A stretch of DNA of 64,000 nt from Lycium barbarum (lineage: Eukaryota; Streptophyta; Magnoliopsida; Solanales; Solanaceae). Numbering within the stretch: position 1 is the first letter of the stretch; each line of letters begins with the position of its first letter. Below are positions 46,410 through 59,600 of the stretch, piece after piece. Under the pieces are notes generated by a model. It ran no database searches, was not told where the DNA came from, and worked only from the letters and a program-made list of their open reading frames with translations. The stretch lies in assembly GCF_019175385.1 (NCBI RefSeq), contig NC_083346.1, positions 85,636,543 through 85,700,542 of the forward strand, given 5' to 3'. The position numbers and the translations under genes were made by a program.

Positions 46410-49142
46410 TGTAACACTTCTTAAATTCGGGTTAGGTGTCAATGTATTAAGTGAGTATTAATGTGACATTTTTTCCATATGAAGTTATATCGGGATGAGT
46501 TTGGGTGGAAATAGTTATTTTAAGATCAAGACGAATAGTGAGGTGCCTAAGATTCAATAGAATCAACTATGTTTACGGTAGATCTGCCTTCCACCCTATT
46601 TACATGAAACTGAATTTTGAATTTGAGAATACTTAAAACATGAAAGTTTTAGCCCTTTGAAATACCTTCACATCCATATATGGACCAGGTCAACCAAAAG
46701 TTTGTGCTAGGAGTTATGCCCATTCTACTGAAGCGCGCTCAGCAGACCTAAAAGCGAGCTGGGACCTTGCTGAACGAGGTCCATTGCGAGGGGTGAGCTT
46801 GCTCAACGAGGCCCAATGAGAGGGGAGCTCTCTTTCGAGCTCGCTCAGCTAACCTAGGGGTAATTCTCCCCAGGCCTATAAATACGACCCCTAGACGATT
46901 TTATGTTATTTTTCACATTCCAAACTTGGTTCTAAACTGTGGCTTGGAGAGAAAACAACCTTAAATCCTCTCCTAAATCTATAACATAAGTTCTTACTCA
47001 AGCCCCATGATTATTACCTCAATCTAATAAACTTAACACTAGAAACCTCATCTATTGCATAGATTGTGAGAATTCGATTTTAGAACGGTTGAAGAAAAGA
47101 ATCGCCGAGAAGTCTTCATAAGGTAAGTTTCTATAATTCTAGTATAGTTATGGGGATTATTTTGGGTTATTATATCAATCTAAACATGTTAGAATCCATG
47201 GGTGAATCGTATGAAAGATAGAAAATGAAAATGGCGTAAACACCCTAGTTTAAAAAAAGGGTGGGAATTCAAGAGAAAAGTGTGAAGCTATAATATTTCT
47301 CATCTAAATCAAGTGTGATTGTTGAAAATCGAAAAATATGTTTGGTAACGATATAGCGGAAATTAAGGTATGCCTCTTTTCGAACATACTTTTAAATATT
47401 CAAAACTGATTTTTTTGGCAAGGTTTGTGTGTGTGAGGGAGAAGCCCGCATTGAACCTTATGTGTATTATATTATCTATATGTATTCATGATTTTCCCCA
47501 TCAAGGGATGACTGAACTATAGTATAAAGCCTCAAACTTTTCACATGCTTTACCTCTATAAGGGATGACTTAACTTGATTTTGAAAGAGATGATCTTCAA
47601 GCTGTTTTGACCCTACTATGGGGTGCTCAAATTAATTTCCAAAGTTATAAAATTTCAACGTGATTTTCCCCTATTATGGGATGATTGAACTTTGTTTCTA
47701 AAGCATTGGTCTTTAATGTGTTTTGCCCGATGAACGGGTTTTGGTGAGTTGAAAGTTGATTAATGATTAAACATGATTTCTTATCCGATTAACAACCTGA
47801 TATACTCCATTAACATGATGATGAATATAATCCATAACGAATAATTTCTCTATCATGATATGACTTGTGGTTCGGCTTCCATGACATGATTTGAGAATCG
47901 GCTTCCATTCTATGATTTGAGATTCAGCTTCCATGCCATAATTTGTGATTCAATTAATATGTAATGATTTCTATTGGTTGCGTTTGGCCTAGATACTGAG
48001 GAAGAAGGATAGTCACTATGGATCCTAGTGGGGTTAGACTAGCCATTCGGGAGGAAGAGTGGTCATCGAGGGTTAATAGCCCTGGTGTGGTTCATGCCTA
48101 GCCATTAGGGAGGAAGAGTGGTCATCGAGGGTTGGTATCCAAGTGTTGTCTTTGCCCAGCTATTCAAGAGGAAGGATAGCCATCAGGGGTTGATAGCCCT
48201 GATGTGGTGCTTCTATGTAGTTTTAGGAACCTTAAGTGGTTGTCCCTTCGTTATGATTGATTTAGGCCTCTCTTGGCATGTGTTGTACCTTAGTTTCATG
48301 AGAGTAGCTTGTTGATGATCTTGAGTTCATGATTGCAAGGACTTAACGTGATGAACAGTATAATAAGTTGAAATTGGTACATTCCGGTGTTATTGGATGC
48401 CACTAGTGATTTTACAAAGGTTACTTGCTTACTCAATCTTTGGATTTCAAACTATTTTTGAAAGAACTTACGATAACGAGAACTGCTTAAGGTATCAAAG
48501 TGATTATTTCTTCATCATTGACTTATATTGGATATTCATGATAGGTTATCATTTGTTTTGAATTGTTTCTTAATACTTTTTTCGTTACACATATGACTTA
48601 TATATTTTGCTATCAACTATTGTCTCGGAGACACTCACTGAGTACCTAATACTAATGCTTACCATTATTGTATTTGATGGTACATTAGGAAATGAAGAAG
48701 AGCATATTCGTGGTACGCGTACGGTGTAGGAGAACTTTCTGATTTCTAGACTTATTGGTGAGCCCACATGCTTGTTCATAGGACACCTCTCTATCTTCAT
48801 TTATTTATTTATTTATTTTAGTTTTCGGGCTATGTCCTGAAGATAGATTATCATTATTTATCTGAGAACCTCCATAGATAGATGTCAAAATTGTGGGTAG
48901 ATTGTTGAAGTCTTGTATGACTTGTTGGGGCGTTTTCCACATTTTATAGCATCTTATTTTCATTAAACTTCCACTGACTTTTTATAAGTATGAGTATTCT
49001 TTCGGTTAAGACATAAATTATTATTTTAAATAAATTTCAAAAGATTATCAAAAGATATATTTATTGATTTTATAAGGTGCTTCCGGTTTTATTCATAGCA
49101 TCGGATGCCTATTGCGCCCAGAGTGAGTATTAGTGCGTGACA
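46410..49142 (+). mobile_element. Full-length LTR of family F, probably solo
   Basis: Starts TGTAACACTTC and ends GCGTGACA. No primer site follows and no polypurine tract precedes. The flanks (CATAA, TTTCT) do not match, so either the duplication decayed or a rearrangement occurred. The second half recurs at 1-1449. A long stretch of imperfect 'gaagagtggtcatcgag' units lies at 48000-48200. Confidence 0.78.
46731..46885 (+). promoter_or_regulatory. Family F promoter: GAGCTCGCTCAGC-type repeats and TATA box
   Basis: Between 46731 and 46853 the words GCGCGCTCAGC, GAGCTTGCTCAAC and GAGCTCGCTCAGC alternate with GCTGAACGAGG. The TATA box CCTATAAATAC is at 46875-46885. Confidence 0.55.
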
Positions 49143-50348
49143 TTTCTTATTTTACTTCCTTTAACTCTTCTAATGAAGTTTTGACTTTATCATGCTCAAC
49201 CTGCATCTCCTTCTTTACTGCCTGGAGTGAGCTCTTTTGGTCCCTTCGAGATTGCTTAGTTGGGTATTTTGTAGTTATGACAGTTGAAGCAAACTCTTCC
49301 TTCTCTTGTTCTAGCATCTGCTTCTCCTAGATTATTGTAAGAACCTATTCCCTTAGGTCGTCAATCGTATCTGGAAGGGTTTCTAGTTCTTCTTCTTAGT
49401 TGATAAGATCTATTTGAAGGGTGTACAATGATTTGATTCTGCCTCCCTTCGCCCTTTGAAAAATTTATAGGCATCAATGGAAATATAGACCACCTATTCT
49501 ATTTTTCTCTTAATAAATGCTTAACATCATCCTTGAATATTCAGAGGTCCACCTTGAGGTGCTTATCTTCAAATTCTTTGTCAAAATCCTCACGTCACTT
49601 GCCTCTGCTCTTCTATTGCTGTCAAGGATTTATTTAGGTTTTCTCCTTCATCTTCATTATCTCTTGAGGACTTTCCCATAACTTCTAGGGCCTTTTCTAA
49701 TAATTTGGTTAGCTTGTCTAGTGCTTATTCTGTTTCTAGAAACCTGTTCCCTCTTTATTCTGTCAGGTTCACTTCTTCTTCCATCGTCCTTTTTTTTGGT
49801 CAGTCTCTTACAAAATGGTATGTATTCCCACAGCTGAAGCATCCATCTCTATTGCTTCTATCAAGCCCTCTTAATCTTAAGGAGCTTCATTTATTTTGGA
49901 ATCCTCCAGTTCTAATAAAATCCTGAAATCTTATAGTGAGTAGCGCCATGTCTTCTTCGTTAAAATCCTTGTTATGGGTAGCTGCTAGGACCAAGTTCAC
50001 CTCTTTGATTGTTTCTCATCTCATTAGTTCTTAAGTTTCCCATGAGGTCTTTCATGGTCATTGTCTCCAAGGCTTTGGCATCTATGATGGCGTTATCTCT
50101 GCTCCCCATGAGTCAAGTAGAGTATCGAGATGATTTTCTATCCTTTTTACTGGAGTAATATCAATTCAAAGTGAGTCCAATTTGTTGGTTATATTGGTGA
50201 ACCTATTGAACATCTTCTAGATGGATTTCCCGTCGTTCATTCTAAACAACTCATACTGCCAATTTAATAGGGAGATCTTGGATTTCTTTACCTGACTTGT
50301 TCCTTCATGTGTGGTCTATATGGTTCCCCACACTTTATTGGATGTTTT
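49143..50348 (-). pseudogene. Decayed copia-type gag (UBN2-like) fragment
   Basis: Minus-strand pieces in several frames. Near 50200-50290 are YELFRMNDGKSI and MFNRFTNITNKLDSL, the pattern of the UBN2 gag domain of plant Ty1/copia elements. Near 49800-49841 is a CCHC knuckle (CFSCGNTYHFVRD) whose last cysteine codon is now TGA, followed by lysine-rich PKK. The tail is glutamate/lysine-rich. No LTR of its own is visible: family F lies on one side and element I on the other. Confidence 0.75.
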
Positions 50349-52998
50349 TGTCACGACCCAGCCCCGTGGGCCATGACTAGTGCCCGAGCTGGACACTCAT
50401 ATACGTACCTGTTAGATATAGTCAAACTGGACCTAAGAACAATATGGAAACATGCAAAAGATCTCCAAAGTTTCGTAACGTCGTCATATATATATATATC
50501 CCGATAACCTGTCACCTAAGGAGTCACAACTAATCAAAACATAGTATGATACGCAAGCCGACAAGGCTGCCACTACATGTCAATATGATACGCAAGCCGA
50601 CAAGGCTACCACTACATATCAATACCCTACGCAGGCCGACAAGGCTGCCACTACGGACGAACATATCCATATCACATCGTATAGACACAGCTGAACAAAA
50701 CTTATACACAACCCACACATATGTCTACAGACTTCTAAGAGTATCGATAGTGAAATATGTTGGGACAGGGCCCCGCCGTACCCCTGGATAAACATATATA
50801 CATATACATCGAAAGATCTGTACCAAAAGTCTAGGCTCCGGAACAATGGAGCTTTCCAAGACAGCTGAGTAGAAATCCTAAGCTGGAGGATCACCAAATC
50901 GAGTATCTGTACCTGCGGACATGAAACGCAGCCCCCCGAAGAAAGGGGGTCAGTACGAGATATGTATTGAGTATACAAAGCATGAAATACAATAAAGAGA
51001 ATCATGACTGAAGTAGAGATTACATGAGACAAGTATGACATTCAAAATACCAATACACTTGCCTTATGAAATGTAGATCATGCATATCAATATCATATAT
51101 CATACCCGGCCCATTATAGGACTCGGTGAATAGAGTCATCACATGCCATCCTTGGCGCCATAATCACATCAACATATCATTATATATATATACCGTACCC
51201 GGCCCTCTAGTGAGGGACTTGGTGAACAATGCAGTGAAACTGTGCACGAAAACATACCCGGCCCGGGACTCGGTGAAAGATATATTGAGGCATGCACGAG
51301 CAGAGTAGTGAGCAACCATATGCAAACTAAATTATATCCGAGACTCAATGGAATATTCAGACGAACTATCATTTGGAAATCAAGACAATAGTCACATCAA
51401 GTATCCTTCGAATGTCACTATGGAACATATCAAATAGAACTTTAGGAATCGTAGATACGTATCAAGACATAATAAAGTAAGTGCTGGGAATCAAGGACAT
51501 TAGCTATCCTAGTGTCTCTAAGAATAGGAGTTTCTTTAAAATCACATGCTCGTCGTCTATTTGTTTATAAAGATCATGCCAAAAGAAAAAAGGGTTAGCT
51601 TCACATACCTTACGTCGTCCAAGGAACTCAACTTAATCACGAAATTTTCACAATTAGTATGCCAAACCTATAATCGTTAGAATATGCACGTGACTTAAGA
51701 AGGCTTTCGTATATCATATATATTAATAAATAACTTAATTCTAAAACGAAATGGGCAACATCTCCCCTATATCATTAGTATCTCCAAATTCGGTATATCA
51801 CCACAACAGCCCAACAACAAATAAATCTCAAAAACACAACAATATACTTAATTTACTGCAACAATCCATCCAATATATATATTCGTAAAATCAATCCCTT
51901 AAACTTATCTTTATTTCTAACGGAATTTCGACAGCATTTCCTTTCTATTCTCAACAATCCCAATACCTCAATTCAGCTAACAACCCATTAATATCAACAT
52001 TAACAAAAACACCCAACATTTATCCACAATAATCTAACTAAATCCACCAAGGAATCCATCCAAATCAGCACCTAATCCCCAACTACTTAATACAACATAT
52101 ACGACAATTACATCAACATTTCCAACATTCTAATATGCCAAATCTATCAATAAACATGTAAGTAACATTATAGACAACTTAAACATACCTTATGTAGTCC
52201 ATAACCACTAAATCAACACTATCCAAAGATAATTTTTGGTTCAAAACGACGACAATAACTTGTTCTTCACTTCACTCTTCACGGGCCTCGGGATTTGGGG
52301 CCTCGAACTTGATCAAACTCTCACTTTCTCTCTCTAATCTCTCCTCCCTCTCTCTCTAACTTTTCATATGATTGCTGAACTTTATATCACATTAACATTC
52401 TTTTTATGGCTTGTTTGGAGCCTATTGATAGTGACAAAGGGCGGTGGAGTGGTCCTGCCACGTGTCCATCACGTGTCAGGCTCTCTACTTGCGGCCAGCG
52501 CCTTAGTTCAGTAAAATTGTCATATCTCTTGATTCCGATATCGAATAAATCCCACGACCTATGGTTGGAAAGATAATTAAATTATCTACAACTTTCATTT
52601 AAGGATTTTTCCCAAATTCCCAAGTAATGATGGGGTTAGGATCTCCCGAAGTCAGATCACCAGAAAACGTAACTTAAAAACTTCTTTTTGGAGGGCTTAC
52701 ACTTGGATTTGGCTCAAGGGTCCTTCTTGAGTTGTGTTTGACTTCACATATATTTGCCATATAACTTATCATATGTCATTTATAAAAATCCCATCATGTG
52801 GGCCCCACCTCAGCTTACGGTTACGACGGCTATATATCTTTTAGCGTATCATTCCAATCATATTGTACGAATTTCAAATATCATACTCATGCTACTACAG
52901 TAGAATTTCATTCTTTATACTTGTGATATTTGCTCCTCCTCGAGCTCACATTAAGCCGTCTGTAGCCTTAGTAACACGAAATTTTCTTGGGTGTAACA
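50349..52998 (-). repeat. 3' LTR of element I
   Basis: Plus-strand text runs from TGTCACGACCC to GGGTGTAACA and is followed by a reverse-complemented polypurine tract. Same family as S and H but more diverged. It has three 'gccgacaaggctgcca' units (50556, 50597, 50636) against two in H, and two CACGTG boxes near 52470-52485. Open frames at 50530-51308 are LTR sequence. Confidence 0.9.
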
Positions 52999-54021
52999 TC
53001 CTTCTCCCCTTTGGAACATTCGTCCTCGAATGTTAAACTAATCCTGCACTTCCAATACTTCCTTAAACGTTCTTTTACTGAATTATGCCCTGCACATGCC
53101 TCCTTCATTGGTCAATCCCTTCATTTTATTATAACGCATTCCAAATCGCTAAGTAACAATTCCCATAATATTTGTTCTTGCTCTTGCCTTTCGAGGTGAT
53201 AATTCCACGCCGTTGTCTTTACTCTCCTTTTCATTTCACAGTTGGTTGATGATTGTATTGCGAGCTCTTCCGCTGAAATCTTACTCTCTCCTGGTGCACG
53301 TAGTCTTAACTCGACTCTTCCTTCTTCTATAGTTACTCCTTTAAGAGGTATCGTTCACTTTATCTTACCTCTCACGCGTAGACGTCCCTCATCAATTTAT
53401 TAGACTTTACAATCCCTGGAGTATTTCGTGCCTCTAGTAACCTGTAGACCCTTCGAAGACTCTAGGAATAAGACGAAATTTCCCTTGGTGTAACATTATT
53501 TTGCTTCAATAACCTTACGTTGCTCTGTTGTTACAGTCCATACTCTGGAATCTTCAGCATCATGTATCACTTCTCTACTTTCTTATTAAACAATTTTAAC
53601 TGTCCCTTTGCTTTTAGCTCTTAATCTTGATCTTTAGAGTTGTCTATCAAGTAGCGCCAGAGTTCCCTGATATGATAACCTTATCTAGCTGCTCTGTGAT
53701 TTGTCTATTATTAACTGGTACAATTATGAAAAGAATTTTTGATTTAGACATAAATTCAATGTAATCCAGTAACCAGTTTGTTCCGATCGTCTCGCTTGAA
53801 ATGTTTCACCATTTCCCTTACTCCAACTTGTAACACTTTAGGCATATTATCCCGTGCCGTTTCTTTATTTTATTTTCCTCTTAGCTTTTCTGTCACTCAT
53901 TATGTTGCGATCTTTTCAAGAGTATGCGAAGGTGCTCAAATACCTTAGCGTCGTTTCACTAGTCTTTATGCTTTACTTGCATTCTTTTCTTGTATCTTTC
54001 AATCGGTATCGGGGCTCAACT
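52999..54021 (-). mobile_element. Element I internal domain, left part (interrupted by H)
   Basis: Starts with the polypurine tract and 'acattcgtcctcgaatgtt' (plus strand), then pyrimidine-rich non-coding DNA matching H's own 56644-57785. It stops at CAACT where H is inserted and resumes at 63816. It belongs to a minus-strand element whose 5' LTR lies beyond the window. Confidence 0.88.
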
Positions 54022-54155
54022 TGTCACGACCCAACCCCGTGGGCCATGACTAGTGCCCGACCTGGAGACTCGTATATGTACCAGTTGGATATAATCAAAC
54101 TGAATCTAAGAACAATATGGAAACTTGCAGAAAAACTCCAAGGTTCATAACGTCG

Positions 54156-54229
<74 letters not shown>

Positions 54230-54479
54230 AGATAAACTGACTCCTCAGGAGTCACAACTAATCAAATCATAAAATGTTACGCAAGCCGACAAGGCTGCCA
54301 CGACATATCAATATCATATGCAAGCCGACAAGGCTGCCACTACAGACGAACATCATATCATAGCACATCGTATAGACACAGCTGAACAGAACTTATACAC
54401 AACCCACACATATGCCTACAGACCTCTAAGAATATCGATAGCGAAATATGACGGGACAGGGCCCCCGCCGTACCCCTGG

Positions 54480-54543
<64 letters not shown>

Positions 54544-56643
54544 TAAGATCTGTACCAAAAGTCTAGGCTCCGGAATAACGGAGCTCTCTAAGATAGCTGG
54601 GTAGAAGTCCTATGCTCAAGGGTCACCAACTGACTATCTGTACCTGCGGGCATGAAACGCAGCCCCCCGAAGAAAGGGGTCAGTACGGAATATGTACTGA
54701 GTATATAAAGCATGAAATACAGTAAAGAGGATCATAACTGAAATAGGGAGTACATGAGACAAGTATAACGTCCAGATTACCAAAACGCCTGCCTTTTGAA
54801 CCATAAATCATGCATGTCAATATCATATATCATACCCGGCCCATTATGGGACACGGTGAATAAATTCATCATATACCATCCTGGCCGCCATCATCATATC
54901 ATCATATCATCACACACACACACACACACACACAAACATATATATATATATATATATATACCGTACCGGGCCCTCTAGTGAGGGACTCGGTGAACAATGC
55001 AGTGAAACTGTGCACGATAACATACCCGGCCCGGGACTCGGTGAAAGACATATTGAGGCATACACGAGCAGAGTAGTGAGCAACCATATGCAAATTAAAT
55101 CATATCTATGACTCAATGGAATAATCAAAATGAACCATCATTTGAAAATCAAGACAATAGTCATATCAAGTATCCTTCGATTGTTACTAGGGAACATATC
55201 AAATAGAACTTCAGAAATCACAGATACGTATCAAGACATAATAAAGTAAGTTCTGGGAATCAAGAACATTAGCCATCCTAGTGGCTCTAAGAATAGGAAC
55301 TTCTTTGGAATCATATACACATCGTCTATTGTTTCATAAAGATCATGCCAAAAAGAAAGAAAGGATAACTTTACATACCTGTTAAAGGTTAATCGTAATC
55401 AAGTTCGCTTCGTCGCCTCTTTAGCCTATTTAATATGAAAGTAACACTATCGTTAGTAAACTATACTTCCTAGCTTATAAATATGTAACCAATCACTTAT
55501 AGGACTCATTCTTTAATTCATACTTTCTTGATTAGGATTTTCATTAGTTAAGAACTTAACGGAAATCGGGCAGCATTTCCCCTATATACTCGCCTAACCT
55601 CCAATTAACCTCCTGTTATCACATCAATACCAACAATGACAGTAATAGAGATATGCGTATAAAACCATAACAATTCGGCCCATAAACCACTCAAACAATC
55701 CAACAACCCTTCTTAATCCTTTTCCAATCCAAATCATTAACGTTTTAAGATTATACACCAAACAAACCAACATACGCTTTGTATACGATACATTATACAC
55801 TTCTTTCTTCCAAATTTAGAATCCACATCAACGACAACACGACCACAACACGAACAACAACATACAAACATAAATCATACTTTTAATCCTTTCAACTCAA
55901 CAATTCCATATAACAACTACAACTTCTAATATCAACGATTTCATGCAATTTCTTACTTCCAATTTCATCCAATACAATTTTAATCCTTCCATTACAACAC
56001 CATTAATACAATTATACCACAAAATAAGAAAATCTTACCTTAATTTACTTGGAGGAATTTCTACACTTATTTTCTCCAATTTCACTATTTCTTCTTCTTC
56101 AATTCAATATCCAATGTTGCTATCACCTCCTTGAACTTGAAAATCACTTGGAACTTAATCAAAATGAGCAAAAAAATATTTTTTCTCAGCAACCATGGCT
56201 GGCTGAGAGCTTGGCAGCCATGGCAATGTTCTTTCTCTTCTATTTTTTTTAAACTTGTGAAATGAAATTAACTTGCTAATTTGTTCATCATCCAACTATC
56301 TATATATGGTTCCCCTCAAATGGACACGTGCCCCCCCCCCCCCCCCCCTTACGACTCACCAATTTGATTTCTTGATTTTTTTTATTATGGGTGGGGCCCA
56401 CAAATTATAATAAACTTAATTAATTTTAATTAATTACTAATCCCTACTTAATAATCTAATCATAATTAATTAGTCCCTAATCTCCAATAATATTTCTACA
56501 CTAAATAAAATTTCTAAGCAATTTGTGTACTAATTACAACTGAGAATTAAAAATTCCTATTTCATATCCAAAAATAATCCCCTCCTTAACTTATGTCGAT
56601 TAGCTTGCGAATAATTCTACGTATAAAAATACGGGATATAACA
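54022..56643 (-). repeat. 3' LTR of element H
   Basis: TGTCACGACCC to GGGATATAACA on the plus strand. It contains (AT)n tracts at 54158-54228 and 54482-54541, (CA)n then (AT)n at 54909-54960, and an 18-base C run at 56331-56348 next to CACGTG. The AT tracts are far longer than in the 5' LTR. Confidence 0.94.
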
Positions 56644-59600
56644 TCCTTCCCCCCTTTAGAACATTCGTCCTCGAATGTTAAACTAGTCCTGGGCTCCCAA
56701 TATTTCCTTAAATGTTCTCTTACTGAATTATACTCCTCATATGCCTCTTTCATTGGTCGATTTCCTTCAACCTGTTATAATGCATTTCAGATCTCTACGT
56801 AACCATTCCTATAATACTTCCTTTTTCTGTTGCTTCTCGAGGTAATAATTCCACGTCATTGTCTTTACTGTCCTCTTTATTTCGCAGTCGGGTTGTCAGT
56901 TGTATTGCGAGCTCTTCTACTGAAGTGTTACTCTTTCTCTTGTCTGCATACTGTCCAGTTGTACTGTCACTGATTGATTCGGACTTGTATTCATGGTACA
57001 CGTAGTCATGACTCGACTCCTTTTTTTTCTATAGTTACTCCTTTAAGATGATGTATCGTTCACTTCACTTTACCTTCTGATTTTTAAACAAGATCTTGTA
57101 ACGCGCAGATATCCCTGATCGGTTTGTTAGACTTTGCAATCCTTGGAGTATCTATACCTCTGGTAATTTGTAGACCCTTCGTAACTTTACGAATAAAATG
57201 AAATATTCCAAGGTGAAATTTTACTTCAATAACCTTATATTGCCTTGCTGTTCCAGGCTGTATTCTGGAATCTTATGCCTCAGGTATCACTTCTTGACTT
57301 TCTTTTTAACTGTCATTTTGCTTTTAGCTCTTAATCTCGATCTTTAGAGTTGGATACCAAGTAGCGCTGGAGTTCCCTCATATTATAACTTTACATAGCT
57401 GCCCTGTGACCTATCTATTATTAACTGGTATAATTCTGAAAGAATTTTTCTTAATTTGACATATAACTTCACCGTCACTCAGTAACCAGTAACCCGCTTG
57501 CTCTGATCGTCTCGGTTAAACCATTTCACAACTTCCCTTAATCCAACTTGTAACATTTTAGGCATATTATCTCGTGTCATTTCTTTATTTTTGATTCAAA
57601 CTCTTCTATTGCCCCTTTACTCAAATTTTGCTCTTAGTTTTTCTGTCACACATTATGTTGCAATCTTTACTCGAATATGCGAAGGTGCTCAAATCAGCCC
57701 GAGAAATACCTTAGCGTCGTCTCACTAGTCTCTAAGCAGACCTTACATTCTTCTCTTATATCTTTCAATTGATATTGAGGCTCAACTATGGCTTTTGCCC
57801 TCAGTACTAATTCTTTCTCGGTGCTTTGCTTCAAACCATCTTACACTTTTCCTTGATGTACCCAAATATCGCAACCACATTATTATTACTGAATCCTTAC
57901 TCTTCTTATCAAGTACTCGCTTGGTCTCATTCTTAGCATACAAATATTCGTAGGTTGCATAACTATCCTTATACAACTCGTATAAAGTATGTCCAATCTT
58001 AGTTGTAGTCCTTCCTTCTGCTTTACATATTTCATCTGTACTAAAGCTCGCTCGTAGCCTTATCTCGTCATACTCCTTTCCCTTTCTTTATTTACCCTTT
58101 GACTTCCTCATATCCTACCATATAAATCTTCTATCTCTCCCCTTTGCCATTTATAAGTCGCAACATCATTTACACACAACTTCTTGCCAAATCTTAGCCT
58201 CAATTCTACTATAGCATTGCTATCCTTCGTAATATCGCTTAAATTAGTCGTTGCCATTCTCTTATCGTACTCTTTCTTATCATAAGCACCTACCTTTTAA
58301 TGTCATATCATTCAAGATCTTTGTAAATAATTCTCAGCACTGTCTCAAATACCATCTTGACTACTATCCATTTATCGCTAGCTTTCAGATCTTACCAACT
58401 TGTTTCAGCACGGAATCTCACTTGAAGTTTGAGTATCCATATCAAATATGTTGTAGTGTCACTTGTTTACATCTATACTTGCTTTGCTTTCACCCGCTTC
58501 CCCCCTTTGGGGTTGTACTTATTATTATCTGTTTATATTTCGCTCTATGCCCCTATTTCCAATCTAAAATTCACCCGATCCTTCTTCCAATTCACTCGGT
58601 ATACTGTACCATACTCATGTCTTTCTTTATAAGGTATAACTTTGATTATTCACGTACGAATTTATAGTATAAAATCTTATCTGATAATTCGTACTCGACT
58701 AATGCAATCAATGTAGCAACTCATCCAAGGTCATATTCCATTGAATCCAATCGATAATTAATGAGTGCTTGTAGTCATTCCAAATTCTCAATTAGGTAGC
58801 ACTTATATTCTGATGATAAGTGTTCAAAGCTCTCTTGTAACATTATCTTTATCCCAACCTGTATCATATGTTTCCTTTAATAGAATTGCGATACATTATT
58901 TGTTCCTCAGGCCTACAGTCCTTGTCCTTTGAGAATTTCACTATTTCCAAGGTGAAGTCACATACACGCAGTACTCCTTTATGCCTTATGGTATTTTACC
59001 CTTGTTGTGTACCCAACACTGACTTCTAACTTACTCAAATTCATATCGAGTTCATATAAATGACGATCTCTTCTTATAACCTCACCGTTGTGCTATACGT
59101 TTAAGCTCGTAGTTATATATTTCCCTTTCGTTCTATACCCATATTCAATTAATTGCATCTATCTTGGGTGCTTCCTTTAGAATTTTCTTATCATTTCTCC
59201 AGTCTATACCCATCTTTTATTCTATGCACAAGAAATCTTATGCTACTATTATATCCTTCGGAAAACACTACTTCTGACATAATCCCTTCCTCATTCTCAA
59301 AATATATTTTGTTCATCCCTATTTGTTCTTACCATCCCAGTCATTTCTGGCACTCATTCTGCCTCGTTGCTCATCTTTCTTTAGTTTGGTATTTCACAAT
59401 TATGTCGCTTATATTACTCGTTTTCTTAGCTATACATGTCATAACACACCGCTACACTGTAATCCCACTCGCTTTCTTCTTATTCTCTTCTTTCGATTAA
59501 CTCCTTCTCTTCCTGTACTCGCTTTCACTTTCGTTACCACTTGATCTCTATTCTGAACTTTCCCTATAGGACTTTGTAAGTCTTTCTTATTCATTCTATA

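Noticed and set aside
46405..49147. Target duplication around the family F LTR
   Set aside because: CATAA and TTTCT do not match; shifting the borders by a few bases does not help.
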